Positions 8,813-17,422 are shown, numbered from the stretch's first letter. The stretch is DNA of 64,000 bases from JAKVBH01 sp049800955 (GCF_049800955.1 NZ_JBNAGA010000001.1:372001-436000); one strand, 5' to 3'. Program-made: numbers and translations. Notes: a model not told the origin generated them from the sequence alone.

Positions 8813-10017
8813 CCTTTGACACTCCCGGCTGTCAGGCCCTTTGTCATGAATTTCTCAAGCCCCAAAAACAGCACCATGACAGGCACTGTCGCGATGACAG
8901 CACCGGCCATGAGATGTTCGCGGGGGATTTCGGAAGAGTTCAGCATCGCAACCCCGCGGGTCAGCGTGAACTTTGAGGGATCGTCCAGCAACATGAACGC
9001 GAGCAGGAACTCATTCCAGGCGATCATGAAGACATAAAGCGAGACCGAAGCCAGCGCCGGCAAGGCGAGAGGCAGGGTGATTTTCCATATGACTTGCAAG
9101 CGGTTGAGGCCGTCCATCAGCCCCGCTTCTTCGACCTCTGCCGGCAAACCGCGAAAGTAGCCCTGCAACATGTAGAGCGCGACAGGGATGGTCGTGACCG
9201 GGTAGATCAGCACGATCCCCAGAACAGTGTTGCGCAACCCCGTGACCGAAAACGCGATATAGATCGGCAGCGCCAGAACGATCATGGGCACCATGTAGAT
9301 CAGCAGGATTGAGCGGGAAAACGCTTTGCGGCCCGAAAACTGTAACCGCGCCACCGCATAGGCGCCGGGGATGGAGAAGGCCAAGGTAATGAAAACCGTG
9401 AGCACGGAGACGTAGAAACTCGTCCACATGTAGGTGCCAAAGTTGAAGTCGCGGAAGAGCTCCTCATAGCTGCGAAACAAGCCCCAGCCCTTGCCCCAGT
9501 CGAGCGAGAAATCGAGCGGGTTTTGCAGCAAGGCCGATTGGGATTTCAGCGATGTCATCACCATGACGTAGAAGGGGATCAGGACAATGGCCGTAAAGAA
9601 GATATAGCCAAAACCCGTCAGGAAGCGGATCCAGGCCTCCTCCATTTCGTGTCGGCTCATAGCGCCAAAGGGCGCACCGCGCATGATCGCCAGGCTCGAC
9701 CAGGCCATGATCAGCGCCAGCGACACCGCGGCGAAGATCTCAGTGGTCAGGCTGCTCTGCATGGCCATCGGGCCGATGCCTGCATAGGTGGTGACAAAGG
9801 TCAGGATCGAAATCGCGCCAAGCCGGGCCTTCTCGCCTATCTCCAAAACCGCGATCAATCCAAGCGCCGCGCCGATCACAAGCGAGATTGTCAAAACAGG
9901 CCGGAACGCATCCCCCGTCGCAAAGGACATTGTGATGGCTGTCGTCGTGGCCAGAATGAAAAGCCACAAAGCGCCAATCAAAGGGCCGGTGACATAGCCG
10001 TAGCGTAGATGTCTCAT
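8809..10017 (-). CDS. Carbohydrate ABC transporter permease (AglG-like) with extra N-terminal membrane segments
   Basis: 402-aa inner-membrane permease of the MalG/AglG type. The conserved EAA loop is present (VEEAGLMDGLNRLQVIWKI). Before the canonical first helix (about residue 135) there are roughly 120 extra residues with three or four hydrophobic segments, so it is longer than a typical MalG-like subunit of about 280 aa. The start at 10017 overlaps the stop of the first permease (ATGA). An open extension to 10218 exists but lies inside the neighbouring gene and is not used. Confidence 0.9.
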   Translation of the reverse strand: MRHLRYGYVTGPLIGALWLFILATTTAITMSFATGDAFRPVLTISLVIGAALGLIAVLEIGEKARLGAISILTFVTTYAGIGPMAMQSSLTTEIFAAVSLALIMAWSSLAIMRGAPFGAMSRHEMEEAWIRFLTGFGYIFFTAIVLIPFYVMVMTSLKSQSALLQNPLDFSLDWGKGWGLFRSYEELFRDFNFGTYMWTSFYVSVLTVFITLAFSIPGAYAVARLQFSGRKAFSRSILLIYMVPMIVLALPIYIAFSVTGLRNTVLGIVLIYPVTTIPVALYMLQGYFRGLPAEVEEAGLMDGLNRLQVIWKITLPLALPALASVSLYVFMIAWNEFLLAFMLLDDPSKFTLTRGVAMLNSSEIPREHLMAGAVIATVPVMVLFLGLEKFMTKGLTAGSVKG

Positions 10018-11255
10018 AGACCTTCCTCTCGGCTGATGAACCTGAAGAAGAAAAAGCTGAACCCGATGAGACAGGCAAAGATGACCACAGCCACCGCTGC
10101 GCCCGCACCGATATTGGAGACGGCAAAGGCCTGCTCGTAGACATTCACCGTCAACGTGCGCGTCCCGGCATTGCCGCCTGTCAAAAGGAAGATGTCGTCG
10201 AACTTGTTGAACGTCCAAATGAAGCGCAGCAGGAACAGGACAGACAAGATCCCCAAAAGCATCGGCAGGCTGAGATACCAGAACTTCTGGAACGGCGACG
10301 CCCCGTCCATATCCGCCGCCTCATACATATCGCTGTCGATGCTTTGCATCCGCGCAAGGATGAACAGGAACGACAGCGGGAAATACCGCCAGATCTCGAA
10401 GACCGTGACCATAATGAGGGCCAGCGGGCGCTGACCAAAGAAGTTGATTGCCTCAGACGTCACTCCCATCTGCAACAAAAGCGCATTGGCCGAGCCCGAG
10501 AAGGGGTCAAAGAGGTTCACCCATGTAAAGGCCACAGCGATGACCGGGGCGACGTAGGGAAACAGGTAAAGCCCGCGCAGGATGCCCTGTCCGCGAAAGC
10601 TCTTGTTGAGCAACATGGCCGCAAAGAGGCCCATGATGATGGCGCCCAATGTGCCAAACACCGTGTAGAAAATGGTGACCCAGATCACGGTCCAGAACTC
10701 TTCGCCGTTAAAGATCCGGGCAAAGTTCTCGAGGGTGAATTCTGCGTTGGTGAGAATCGAGGAGCCGCTGCCCGTCAGCGCTGGCTCTGACCCCTCGACG
10801 GCCTCTTCGGCCGCGTCTTCGCTCATGCCATCGGCGAGCATCACCGGAATGCGCAAACGCTCGTTGTAGCGCGCGGGCAAGGTGCCCAGATCACAGTTCA
10901 ACGCCGCGCCGGACAAGCTGCACATTTCGGGAAGCGCGCCCGTCACAACGACCTCCGGCGGGATCTCGTCGCGGATTGTGACACCTGTAAGTTCCACATC
11001 CTGGCTGGAGTTGCGAAGACGATATTCGATGCGCATTTCGTCGCCCGAGCCGCGCAGGCTCTCGCGCAGAATGGGGGCAGGTGGACGCAGGTCCGCCAAG
11101 CCTATGGGTTTGAAACTGATCCAGAAAATCGCGAGCAACGGCAGGATCACGACCAGCGAGACGATCGAGATTGTGGGCAACAGCAACGACCACGCCAAAC
11201 GCGCTTCGCGTTTTTGCAGCGGGCCCGTGCCTTTGGGTGGGGAGGCTGTTTGCAT
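10014..11255 (-). CDS. Carbohydrate ABC transporter permease (AglF-like) with inserted periplasmic beta-domain
   Basis: 413-aa permease of the MalF/AglF type. TM1 spans about residues 21-48. About 110 periplasmic residues (55-165) follow, resembling a DUF11/CARDB-like beta-sandwich (for example the stretch around CSLSGAALNCDLGTLP, Cys112 and Cys121). The regular permease core with the EAA loop (EAADMDGASPFQKFW) comes after that. The ATG at 11255 is chosen because GAGAG lies at good spacing. The upstream ATG at 11294 sits inside the strong hairpin 3' of the binding-protein gene and is less likely. Together with the second permease it forms the membrane channel. Confidence 0.87.
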   Translation of the reverse strand: MQTASPPKGTGPLQKREARLAWSLLLPTISIVSLVVILPLLAIFWISFKPIGLADLRPPAPILRESLRGSGDEMRIEYRLRNSSQDVELTGVTIRDEIPPEVVVTGALPEMCSLSGAALNCDLGTLPARYNERLRIPVMLADGMSEDAAEEAVEGSEPALTGSGSSILTNAEFTLENFARIFNGEEFWTVIWVTIFYTVFGTLGAIIMGLFAAMLLNKSFRGQGILRGLYLFPYVAPVIAVAFTWVNLFDPFSGSANALLLQMGVTSEAINFFGQRPLALIMVTVFEIWRYFPLSFLFILARMQSIDSDMYEAADMDGASPFQKFWYLSLPMLLGILSVLFLLRFIWTFNKFDDIFLLTGGNAGTRTLTVNVYEQAFAVSNIGAGAAVAVVIFACLIGFSFFFFRFISREEGL

Positions 11256-11280
11256 ATCAATCGCTCTCGAAAAGGGCTGA

Positions 11281-11311
11281 TCCGCCCCGGACATCTGCCG
11301 GGGCGGACGGT
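11281..11311. terminator. Strong intercistronic hairpin behind the binding-protein gene
   Basis: A perfect 10-bp inverted repeat, TCCGCCCCGG (11281-11290) and CCGGGGCGGA (11298-11307), has a 7-nt loop. On the + strand it is followed by CGG and a T run. For the leftward operon it lies just behind the stop at 11319. It most likely stabilises the abundant binding-protein mRNA or gives partial termination, a common arrangement in binding-protein operons (inference). Confidence 0.65.
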
Positions 11312-11318
11312 TTTTGAC

Positions 11319-12671
11319 TTACTCGATTGCGCCCAGTTGCTCGTTCATCGCGGCCACAGCGGCTGCGGCGTCGATCTCACCGTCGATGAACTGACGCACA
11401 ACGCGGTTGATGACCTGGCTGTTGATCATCTTGGAGGCGAGGCCCAGCTGACCCTCGGCCACACCCCAGCGCTGGGCCACGTCGAGGCCGCCAACGATCT
11501 CGTCGATCATGGCTTGCTCATAAAGCTCACCCAGAGGCGCTTTGCGGTCCACGCCGACAGGCAGTTTGGCCCAGGCTTCCGAGAATTTCGCGGGTTCCTC
11601 AGCTGTGCCCCGACGCACTGGGAACTTGCCCTCAGGCGCGATGGAGAGCGTCTGGGTATAGCCCTCATCCATGGAGAATTTCACGAAATCCATGGCTGCA
11701 TCGGTGTCGGCATCATTGGTGATCCCGAAGTAGCGCACATCACCCCAGGCTGCGCCATCGGGGTTGGAAGGGCCGGAGAAATTGGTCACGATACCGGTCT
11801 TGGAGGCCAGCTCGGAAGAGGTGGGGTCATCGTTGATCGTGGGCGGCGCGCTGTCGCGCAGACCGGCCAGTTCATCGAGGATGAAGGGCGACCAGATGAT
11901 CATCGCGGCCTGACCCGCGAAGTAGAGCTCGCGCGATTGCTGCCAGAACAACTCACCGGGAGGGGAGGCCTCAGCGATGGCCTTGTAGAATTCCAGCACT
12001 TCGGTGGTGGCGGCGAGATCAAGCTCCGCCGCGCCCTCTGCATTCACGGGCGAGACGCCATTGGCGAGGAACACATGCTCCAGCACCTGGCTCATGAAAT
12101 TCTCGTCAACCTTGGTTGCGGCCACAAAGCCATACATTTCTGGCGGGTTATGCAACTTTTCCAGCGCTGCCAGAACATTGGCGTAAGAGGTTGGCGCTTC
12201 GAGACCTGCCTCTGCAAACTTATCGGCGCGGTAAACGAGCATCTGCGTCCAGCCATCCACAGGCACGGAGGCCACACCGCCATCAACGGCCGCCATGGCA
12301 AGCGGTCCGGGGGCGAAGGTGCCTTCGCCCAGCCCTTCGACAACTTCCGTTGCCGCTTCGGTATCGAGGATGCCCGCTTCGGCCCATGGCAACGCGTATT
12401 GCAGCGGATGGTAGATCACATCGGGCAGATCGCCTGCGGCGAAGGCGGCGGTTGCCCGTGTGCCCAGATCAGATTCCGTGACCGGGATGACCTCGACAGA
12501 TGTGCCGGTTGCGGCTTCGAACTGGGCGGCCATATCTTGCTGTTTGGCCAGGCGTTCGGGCTGCTCTTCAGTTGTCCAGAAGCGGATCGTGTCGGCGCTG
12601 ACGCTGCCCGCGATAAGGGCAAGCGCAAGCGCGGTGGACGCGATCAGTTTCGCGCGTGTCTGATATGTCAT
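11319..12671 (-). CDS. Carbohydrate ABC transporter substrate-binding protein (AglE-like)
   Basis: 450-aa extracellular solute-binding protein of family 1. It has a classical Sec signal peptide (MTYQTRAKLIASTALALALI, cleavage near ASA-DTIRFW at about 26). The mature protein starts with a beta-strand followed by a helix rich in Glu/Gln, as in AglE/MalE proteins. The ATG at 12671 has an ideal GGGAGGAACCAAA in front, and the upstream ATG at 12686 overlaps that ribosome-binding site. The start overlaps the LacI stop by four bases. It should capture the glycoside in the periplasm for the two permeases downstream. Confidence 0.9.
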   Translation of the reverse strand: MTYQTRAKLIASTALALALIAGSVSADTIRFWTTEEQPERLAKQQDMAAQFEAATGTSVEVIPVTESDLGTRATAAFAAGDLPDVIYHPLQYALPWAEAGILDTEAATEVVEGLGEGTFAPGPLAMAAVDGGVASVPVDGWTQMLVYRADKFAEAGLEAPTSYANVLAALEKLHNPPEMYGFVAATKVDENFMSQVLEHVFLANGVSPVNAEGAAELDLAATTEVLEFYKAIAEASPPGELFWQQSRELYFAGQAAMIIWSPFILDELAGLRDSAPPTINDDPTSSELASKTGIVTNFSGPSNPDGAAWGDVRYFGITNDADTDAAMDFVKFSMDEGYTQTLSIAPEGKFPVRRGTAEEPAKFSEAWAKLPVGVDRKAPLGELYEQAMIDEIVGGLDVAQRWGVAEGQLGLASKMINSQVINRVVRQFIDGEIDAAAAVAAMNEQLGAIE

Positions 12672-13807
12672 TTTGGTTCCTCCCATTGGACATCAGAATT
12701 CAGTTTTGCTTTGAGCCGTGCCGCCAACGCGTCCGAGGTCAGGCTCGGGGGCCGGTCTGATCCACGTTCGATCAAGGTGGCCGGGGCCAGTTCGCGGAGA
12801 TCCTCGGGCGCTGCACCGCGGATGCGCGCAATGAGCAAATGCGCCAGCCGTTCCCCGGCTTGCCGTGAATTGACGGAAAAAGTGGTCAGCCCCGGGTCTG
12901 CATAAGCACCCTCGGGCACACCGTCATAGGCCATGACTGACACTTCCTGACCGATCCTCAGCCCCAAGGCGCGCGCCGCAGCATAGGCGCCAAGAGCGGC
13001 GCGATCGACGGCAAAGACGAGGGCGGTTGGGGGCTGCTCCATCTCCAAAAGGGCGTGTGTCGCCGCGGCGCCTTCGCGCGTGTTCATGGCGACGGGACCA
13101 ATAAGCGCGGGATCGAACGCGAGACCCGACGCCTCCAAGCCTTCAAGGTACCCCTCAATGCGCAGCTTGGAATACGTGTACTGCTGACCGCCCGGGATAT
13201 GGGCAATACGCCTGTGCCCCAGCGCGGCCAGCCGCGTCACCGCCGCGCGCATCGCATCCTCGCCCTTGATGTCATACCAGGCGCAGCCCCGGGGATCCGC
13301 CGTGCGACCAAACATGATGAAAGGCACACCCTGCGCGCGGAGCGTTTCAACGCGCCCGTCCTTGAGCAATGTCCTTGGCAGGATAAACCCATCCGCTTTG
13401 CGTTCGTCCACAAGACGGGACAGCGTGCTGCGTACTTCTTTTTCCGTGGGGGCCGTGGCGATTGTGACGGTCCAGTTCTCGGCGCTGGCGGCCTGTGTGA
13501 CACCGGCAATGAAGTTGGCCAGAAAAGGACGCGCGCTGTCTTCGTCATCAACCTGAAGCACGAGCCCGAGCGAGCGCATCTGGCCTGTGCGAATGGCTTG
13601 TGCGTGGCTCAGCGGGCGATACCCCAGCCGTTCGGCCGCCCGGGCGATCCTGAGGCGCGTGGCCTCGGCAATATCAGGGTAGCCATTCAGAGCCCGGCTC
13701 ACAGTGCTTTTCGTGACGCCCAGCTCACGTGCCACATCGGCAATCGTGACCCTTGCGCGCGCAGGATGCACCCTGTCCAAACCCGTGGCCGCTTTTGCGC
13801 TTTGCAC
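12668..13807 (-). CDS. LacI-family transcriptional regulator of the glycoside operon
   Basis: 379-aa regulator. The N-terminal LacI helix-turn-helix is VTIADVARELGVTKSTVSRA (about residues 20-39), followed by the hinge and a periplasmic-binding-like sugar domain. The GTG at 13807 is preferred: ATGGGAGGACATACC places GGAGG at correct spacing, and the frame upstream is open but lies over the operator. It is the first gene of a leftward operon and overlaps the binding-protein gene by four bases, so it should be autoregulated through the palindrome at 13843-13856. The inducer is unknown and is presumably the imported glycoside or a product. Confidence 0.9.
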   Translation of the reverse strand: MQSAKAATGLDRVHPARARVTIADVARELGVTKSTVSRALNGYPDIAEATRLRIARAAERLGYRPLSHAQAIRTGQMRSLGLVLQVDDEDSARPFLANFIAGVTQAASAENWTVTIATAPTEKEVRSTLSRLVDERKADGFILPRTLLKDGRVETLRAQGVPFIMFGRTADPRGCAWYDIKGEDAMRAAVTRLAALGHRRIAHIPGGQQYTYSKLRIEGYLEGLEASGLAFDPALIGPVAMNTREGAAATHALLEMEQPPTALVFAVDRAALGAYAAARALGLRIGQEVSVMAYDGVPEGAYADPGLTTFSVNSRQAGERLAHLLIARIRGAAPEDLRELAPATLIERGSDRPPSLTSDALAARLKAKLNSDVQWEEPK

Positions 13808-13842
13808 GGTATGTCCTCCCATTGGCTGTAGAAGGAAATTCA

Positions 13843-13856
13843 CGAAACCGGTTTCG
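13843..13856. promoter_or_regulatory. LacI-type operator palindrome upstream of lacI
   Basis: CGAAACCGGTTTCG is a perfect 14-bp palindrome with the central CpG typical of LacI-family operators. It lies 36 bp upstream of the chosen GTG start, where it could block the operon promoter. Confidence 0.75.
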
Positions 13857-14201
13857 GCAAGGGTTTTTTGCAAATTGGGCGCGCCTTGCGCAGAGGCTTC
13901 TAGCGGCGCAGACTCTCATCCTTGTCAAAGGTTCGGCCTTTTTGGGCAGTGTGCAGACGCGCCTTCCGCACCGGCAAACACCTTGTAGAAAAGGCGCTTG
14001 CGCATCGATGAGAACGCGAGACTATTGGAGGGTAGGATAGCTTGGGCGGCTGACTTTCAGATGCCTCAGGCGCACGGCGGGAGGTGTTCCCGTCGAGTTA
14101 AACTCAGTGTTCGCTGACGCTGAATTTCCGAGATGCCTTGCGTGATGCGAATCGCTCGGCCTGTCAGGAACTTGGCGAGACTGCCGGGCTTGATGCGCGG
14201 A
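13857..14201. other. Non-coding gap between lacI operator and hemF 3' end
   Basis: About 345 bp with no convincing gene; short open frames have non-protein-like composition. The lacI-operon promoter (leftward) must lie next to the operator. I see no clear terminator for hemF, whose stop is at 14202. Confidence 0.5.
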
Positions 14202-15095
14202 TCAGACCCACTTCGCCAAAGGCGGGAGAGACATCAGAACGGCGTTGGCGTCATGCCCGGTCTCGAGACCGAACTTGGTCCCGCGGTCGTAGACAAGGTT
14301 ATACTCCGCGTAGAGCCCGCGATGGACCAGCTGCGCGTCTTTGTCGGCATCGGTCCAATCCTGCACCCGGCGCTTTTCGATCAGCGGCGTGAAAGCAGGC
14401 AGAAAGGCGCGGCCGATGTCTTGCGTGAGAGCGAAATCCGCCTCCCAATCCCCTGTGTTGTGGTCATCCATGAAGATGCCGCCGACGCCGCGCGCGCGGC
14501 CCCGGTGGGGGATGAAGAAATACTCATCCGCCCATTCCTTGAGCTTGGGATAGTAATCAGCGCCGTGAGGATCGAGATGAGCCTGTTGCTGCGCATGGAA
14601 ATGAGCGGTGTCTTCGTCATATTCAAGACAGGGGTTGAGGTCAGACCCGCCGCCGAACCACCAGGCATGAGGTGTCCAGAACATGCGCGTGTTCATATGC
14701 ACGGCAGGGCAGTGGGGGTTTTGCATATGCGCCACTAGGCTGATGCCCGAGGCCCAGAACCGTGGGTCATCCTTCATGCCCGGAATGCCCTTGCGCGCGG
14801 CCATGGCCATCTGGGCCCGTTCGCCCAGCGTTCCGTAGACAGTGGACACATTCACGCCGACTTTTTCGAAAACGCGGCCGCCGCGCATCACAGACATGAG
14901 CCCACCGCCCGCATCGCTGCCGTCATCAGAGGTGCGTTTCGTCTCGGTGACTTCAAAACGGCCCGCAGACGCCTCGGACAAGGGCCCATTGCTGTGGCTG
15001 TCTTCCAGATCTTCAAATGCAGCGACAATGTCATCGCGCAACTGCCGAAACCATGCGGCGGCGCGGGTTTTTTGTGTGTCGAACTGTTCAGTCAT
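14202..15095 (-). CDS. hemF: Aerobic (oxygen-dependent) coproporphyrinogen III oxidase
   Basis: 297-aa HemF. It catalyses O2-dependent double decarboxylation of coproporphyrinogen III to protoporphyrinogen IX in haem (and possibly bacteriochlorophyll) synthesis. Family signatures are visible: the conserved His-rich stretch HCPAVHMNTRMF (about 149-160), the acidic FGGGSDLNPCLEYDEDT and GRARGVGGIFMDD. The ATG at 15095 follows AGGACAGATGCC, and an ATG 27 bp upstream is less well placed. It is the downstream gene behind an SDR gene in the same direction (61 bp gap) that contains an inverted repeat. Confidence 0.95.
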   Translation of the reverse strand: MTEQFDTQKTRAAAWFRQLRDDIVAAFEDLEDSHSNGPLSEASAGRFEVTETKRTSDDGSDAGGGLMSVMRGGRVFEKVGVNVSTVYGTLGERAQMAMAARKGIPGMKDDPRFWASGISLVAHMQNPHCPAVHMNTRMFWTPHAWWFGGGSDLNPCLEYDEDTAHFHAQQQAHLDPHGADYYPKLKEWADEYFFIPHRGRARGVGGIFMDDHNTGDWEADFALTQDIGRAFLPAFTPLIEKRRVQDWTDADKDAQLVHRGLYAEYNLVYDRGTKFGLETGHDANAVLMSLPPLAKWV

Positions 15096-15113
15096 GGCAT
15101 CTGTCCTGTTTGG

Positions 15114-15160
15114 TTGACACATTTCTAGCGCGCTTTTGTCTGGCGCGCCAGATGTGTCAA
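15114..15160. promoter_or_regulatory. Inverted repeat in front of hemF
   Basis: TTGACACAT (15114-15122) and ATGTGTCAA (15152-15160) form a perfect 9-bp inverted repeat separated by 29 bp. Each arm contains a TTGACA-like -35 element. The second arm overlaps the stop codon of the SDR gene. It may be a regulator site or hairpin controlling hemF; it is not a standard FNR box. Confidence 0.4.
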
Positions 15161-15957
15161 TGCGCGGGGGCGCAGACAGGGTCGATCAGGGTGCGCCCGC
15201 CGTCGACCGTCATGATCTCACCGGTCACAAATCCTGCGCCATCCGAGGCGAGATATTGCACGGCCTCGGCCAATTCCGTGGGCGAGGCAATGCGCTGCAG
15301 CGGCGTATGCGTCTCGATTTCTTCGCGGAACGTGCTGTTGTCTTTGAGCGCTGTCTTCAGGGAGGCGGACATGACAGATCCGAAGGCCACGGCATTGACC
15401 CTGATGCGATGCGGCGCAAGGGCTACGGCTAGGGCGCGGGTCATTTGATCGAGCGCTGCGGCAGAAATCGAATAGCCCAGCAATTCCGGCTGTGTGCGGC
15501 GCGCGGCGATCGAAGAAATGTTGATGATTGCGCCCAGTTGCCCCTCTTCCTGATCCACGCCTTGCTTGATCATGCGCCGAGCCACGCGCTGCGACAATTG
15601 GAAAGACGATGTCAGGTTCTGCTCCAGCATCGTGGCCACGCTGTCGTCATCGGGGTCCAGCGGATCGGATGGCAGGATCTGCCGCGCCGCGTTTACGAGG
15701 ATGTCGATCCTGTCGAAGGCGTCGATGGTGGCAGAGACGAGGTTGTTGATCGTCAGTCGCTCGCGCAAATCGCCAGCGAAAAAGCGTGCGGTCTCCTGCT
15801 CTTCGCCACCGCTGAATTCATCGTTGAGCCGGTCCTCATCCATATCGGCGAACATGACATTGGCACCTTGTTCGATGAAATGACGACCGATGGCCAGCCC
15901 GATGCCATTTGCCGCGCCTGTGACAATGGCCGTTTTGCCTTCGATGGAAAAGCTCAT
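15157..15957 (-). CDS. SDR-fold protein lacking the catalytic Lys
   Basis: 266-aa short-chain dehydrogenase/reductase fold. The nucleotide-binding glycine motif TGAANGIG (13-20) and the Ser of the active site (INISS, 148/149) are intact. The catalytic Tyr162 is followed by Ala166 where the YxxxK Lys is expected (YSISA), and the usual NNAG reads VNAAR. It may bind NAD(P) but be a poor oxidoreductase, or have a shifted mechanism. It sits directly upstream of hemF in the same direction. Substrate unknown. Confidence 0.85.
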   Translation of the reverse strand: MSFSIEGKTAIVTGAANGIGLAIGRHFIEQGANVMFADMDEDRLNDEFSGGEEQETARFFAGDLRERLTINNLVSATIDAFDRIDILVNAARQILPSDPLDPDDDSVATMLEQNLTSSFQLSQRVARRMIKQGVDQEEGQLGAIINISSIAARRTQPELLGYSISAAALDQMTRALAVALAPHRIRVNAVAFGSVMSASLKTALKDNSTFREEIETHTPLQRIASPTELAEAVQYLASDGAGFVTGEIMTVDGGRTLIDPVCAPAH

Positions 15958-16008
15958 GAGGTGAAACCTTGTGATTCGCGCGGTGACGTATTGGGAGGGT
16001 ACCCTCGC

Positions 16009-16956
16009 TCAGCGGCGGCGGCGAGAGGGGCGCGTGGCCCGAAAGATCTTGAAGCGCCCGTCTCCGGGCATCTCTTCGACATGCGCAAACTGTGCGGCCA
16101 GCGTGTCCTCGTAGGGCAAATGACGGTTGGCAACCATGAAGAGTTGCCCGGTGGGCTTCAGGATCTCCGCAGCCTTCATGATGAAGCTTTGCCCGAGATC
16201 GGGTTTGCCCTTGCGGCCCTCGTGGAAGGGCGGGTTCATGATAACGGTGTCGAAGAGGCGTGGGTGCTGCCAGCGGGTGACATCTGCCCAATGCGCGGTT
16301 GCATCCGGGACGTTGTGGTGCGCGCAATCAAGGGCCTCGCCATCGGCCTCGACCATGTGAATGTCGCGCCCTTCTGCCTGAACCTGTGCAGACAGCCATC
16401 CCCAGCCCGCGCCCAAATCGCACAGACTTGTTCCCAACTTGGCAGGCAGCGCTTGAGCCAACAGGCGCGATCCGACGTCTACCTTGCTGTCAGAGAAAAC
16501 GCCCGGCCATGTGCGCAGACCTTCCACCTCACCGGGCGTTGCCCGCCATATTGAGAGATCTGGCGCGGCCTCCATCCAAAAGAGCTTGCCGTGGCTTTTC
16601 GAGACCGGCCCTGATGTCTCGCCCATTTTCTTCAAGGCTTTGAAAACAGGCTCAATCCCGTCGGTCTTCTGGCCATCCACGATGAGCGGCCCGGTGCTTC
16701 GCGCCGCTTCTGCGAGGAACGCCTGCGCCCGCTTTTTCTCGCGCGGGAGCAAGACAACGCAGGCCCCATAGGGCCCCGCAGGTGTCTCCAAAGCATCCGG
16801 AAACCTGTCATGGACCCGGGCATCGCGGCTGATGATCTGGGCGTGATCCAGCGCCGAGATATCGCTCGACGGTGTCACACCCCATACGGCCACAGGGCCG
16901 TCAGGCAGCACAAGTCCGGCGTCGCGCGCCATGGTCAATCGGGTGGAAAACGGCAT
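16009..16956 (-). CDS. RsmC/RlmG-like class I SAM-dependent methyltransferase
   Basis: 315-aa protein with a degenerate N-terminal half and a C-terminal Rossmann methyltransferase. The SAM motif is CDLGAGWGWLS, and the catalytic NPPFHEG motif marks N2-guanine rRNA methyltransferases of the RsmC/RlmG group. The very basic end RPSRRRR suits RNA binding. The ATG at 16956 avoids overlap with clpS; an ATG at 16989 would overlap it by 22 bp and cannot be excluded. It probably modifies rRNA, target not determined. Confidence 0.82.
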   Translation of the reverse strand: MPFSTRLTMARDAGLVLPDGPVAVWGVTPSSDISALDHAQIISRDARVHDRFPDALETPAGPYGACVVLLPREKKRAQAFLAEAARSTGPLIVDGQKTDGIEPVFKALKKMGETSGPVSKSHGKLFWMEAAPDLSIWRATPGEVEGLRTWPGVFSDSKVDVGSRLLAQALPAKLGTSLCDLGAGWGWLSAQVQAEGRDIHMVEADGEALDCAHHNVPDATAHWADVTRWQHPRLFDTVIMNPPFHEGRKGKPDLGQSFIMKAAEILKPTGQLFMVANRHLPYEDTLAAQFAHVEEMPGDGRFKIFRATRPSRRRR

Positions 16957-16967
16957 GGGAGCGCCGG

Positions 16968-17315
16968 TTATTCCTTTTCCATGGTGCATTGCAAGGGGTG
17001 TTGATGCCGCCGCGCGAAATCCATCACCTGCCCAACCTTCGTTTCGGCAATCTCGTGGGAGAAGACACCCACCACGGCCACGCCCTTTTTATGCACGGTG
17101 AGCATGATTTCAAAAGCCTGGGCGTGGGTCATGCCAAAGAAGCGCTCGAGCACATGGACGACAAATTCCATCGGCGTGTAGTCATCATTCAGCAACATGA
17201 CCTTATACAGCGGTGGCCGCTTCGTCTTGGGGCGCGTTTGCAACGCGATGCCACTTTCGCCATCATCGTCTTTTTCGGACATGCGCAGCGGAGGCTGGAG
17301 GGGGCGCTGAACCAT
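16968..17315 (-). CDS. clpS: ATP-dependent Clp protease adaptor ClpS
   Basis: 115-aa ClpS. The core motif KVMLLNDDYTPMEFVVHVLE (substrate-binding Asn-Asp-Asp) and the HKKGVAVVG / YTxE-like region (VFSHEIAETKV) are present. It binds ClpA and delivers N-end-rule substrates to ClpAP. The flexible N-terminus makes the start ambiguous. The ATG at 17315 has AAGGA ten bases upstream; starts at 17333 or 17282 are alternatives. It is divergent from the HAD hydrolase gene. Confidence 0.92.
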   Translation of the reverse strand: MVQRPLQPPLRMSEKDDDGESGIALQTRPKTKRPPLYKVMLLNDDYTPMEFVVHVLERFFGMTHAQAFEIMLTVHKKGVAVVGVFSHEIAETKVGQVMDFARRHQHPLQCTMEKE

Positions 17316-17422
17316 GGAGCGCGGATCCTTCATTGGGTGGCGTTGGGTTTGGTCTGCGTGTTTATATAACGTGCAACACCCATTCGAAAAGAGGCGTTGC
17401 CCAATAAGCATCGGGAAGGTCT

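Noticed and set aside
11214..12905. 563-codon open frame on the plus strand
   Set aside because: Entirely antisense to the binding-protein and lacI genes; composition is His/Gly/Arg-rich and not protein-like.
15114..15160. FNR/FnrL box before hemF
   Set aside because: The spacing of 29 bp and lack of TTGAT-N4-ATCAA exclude a standard FNR site.
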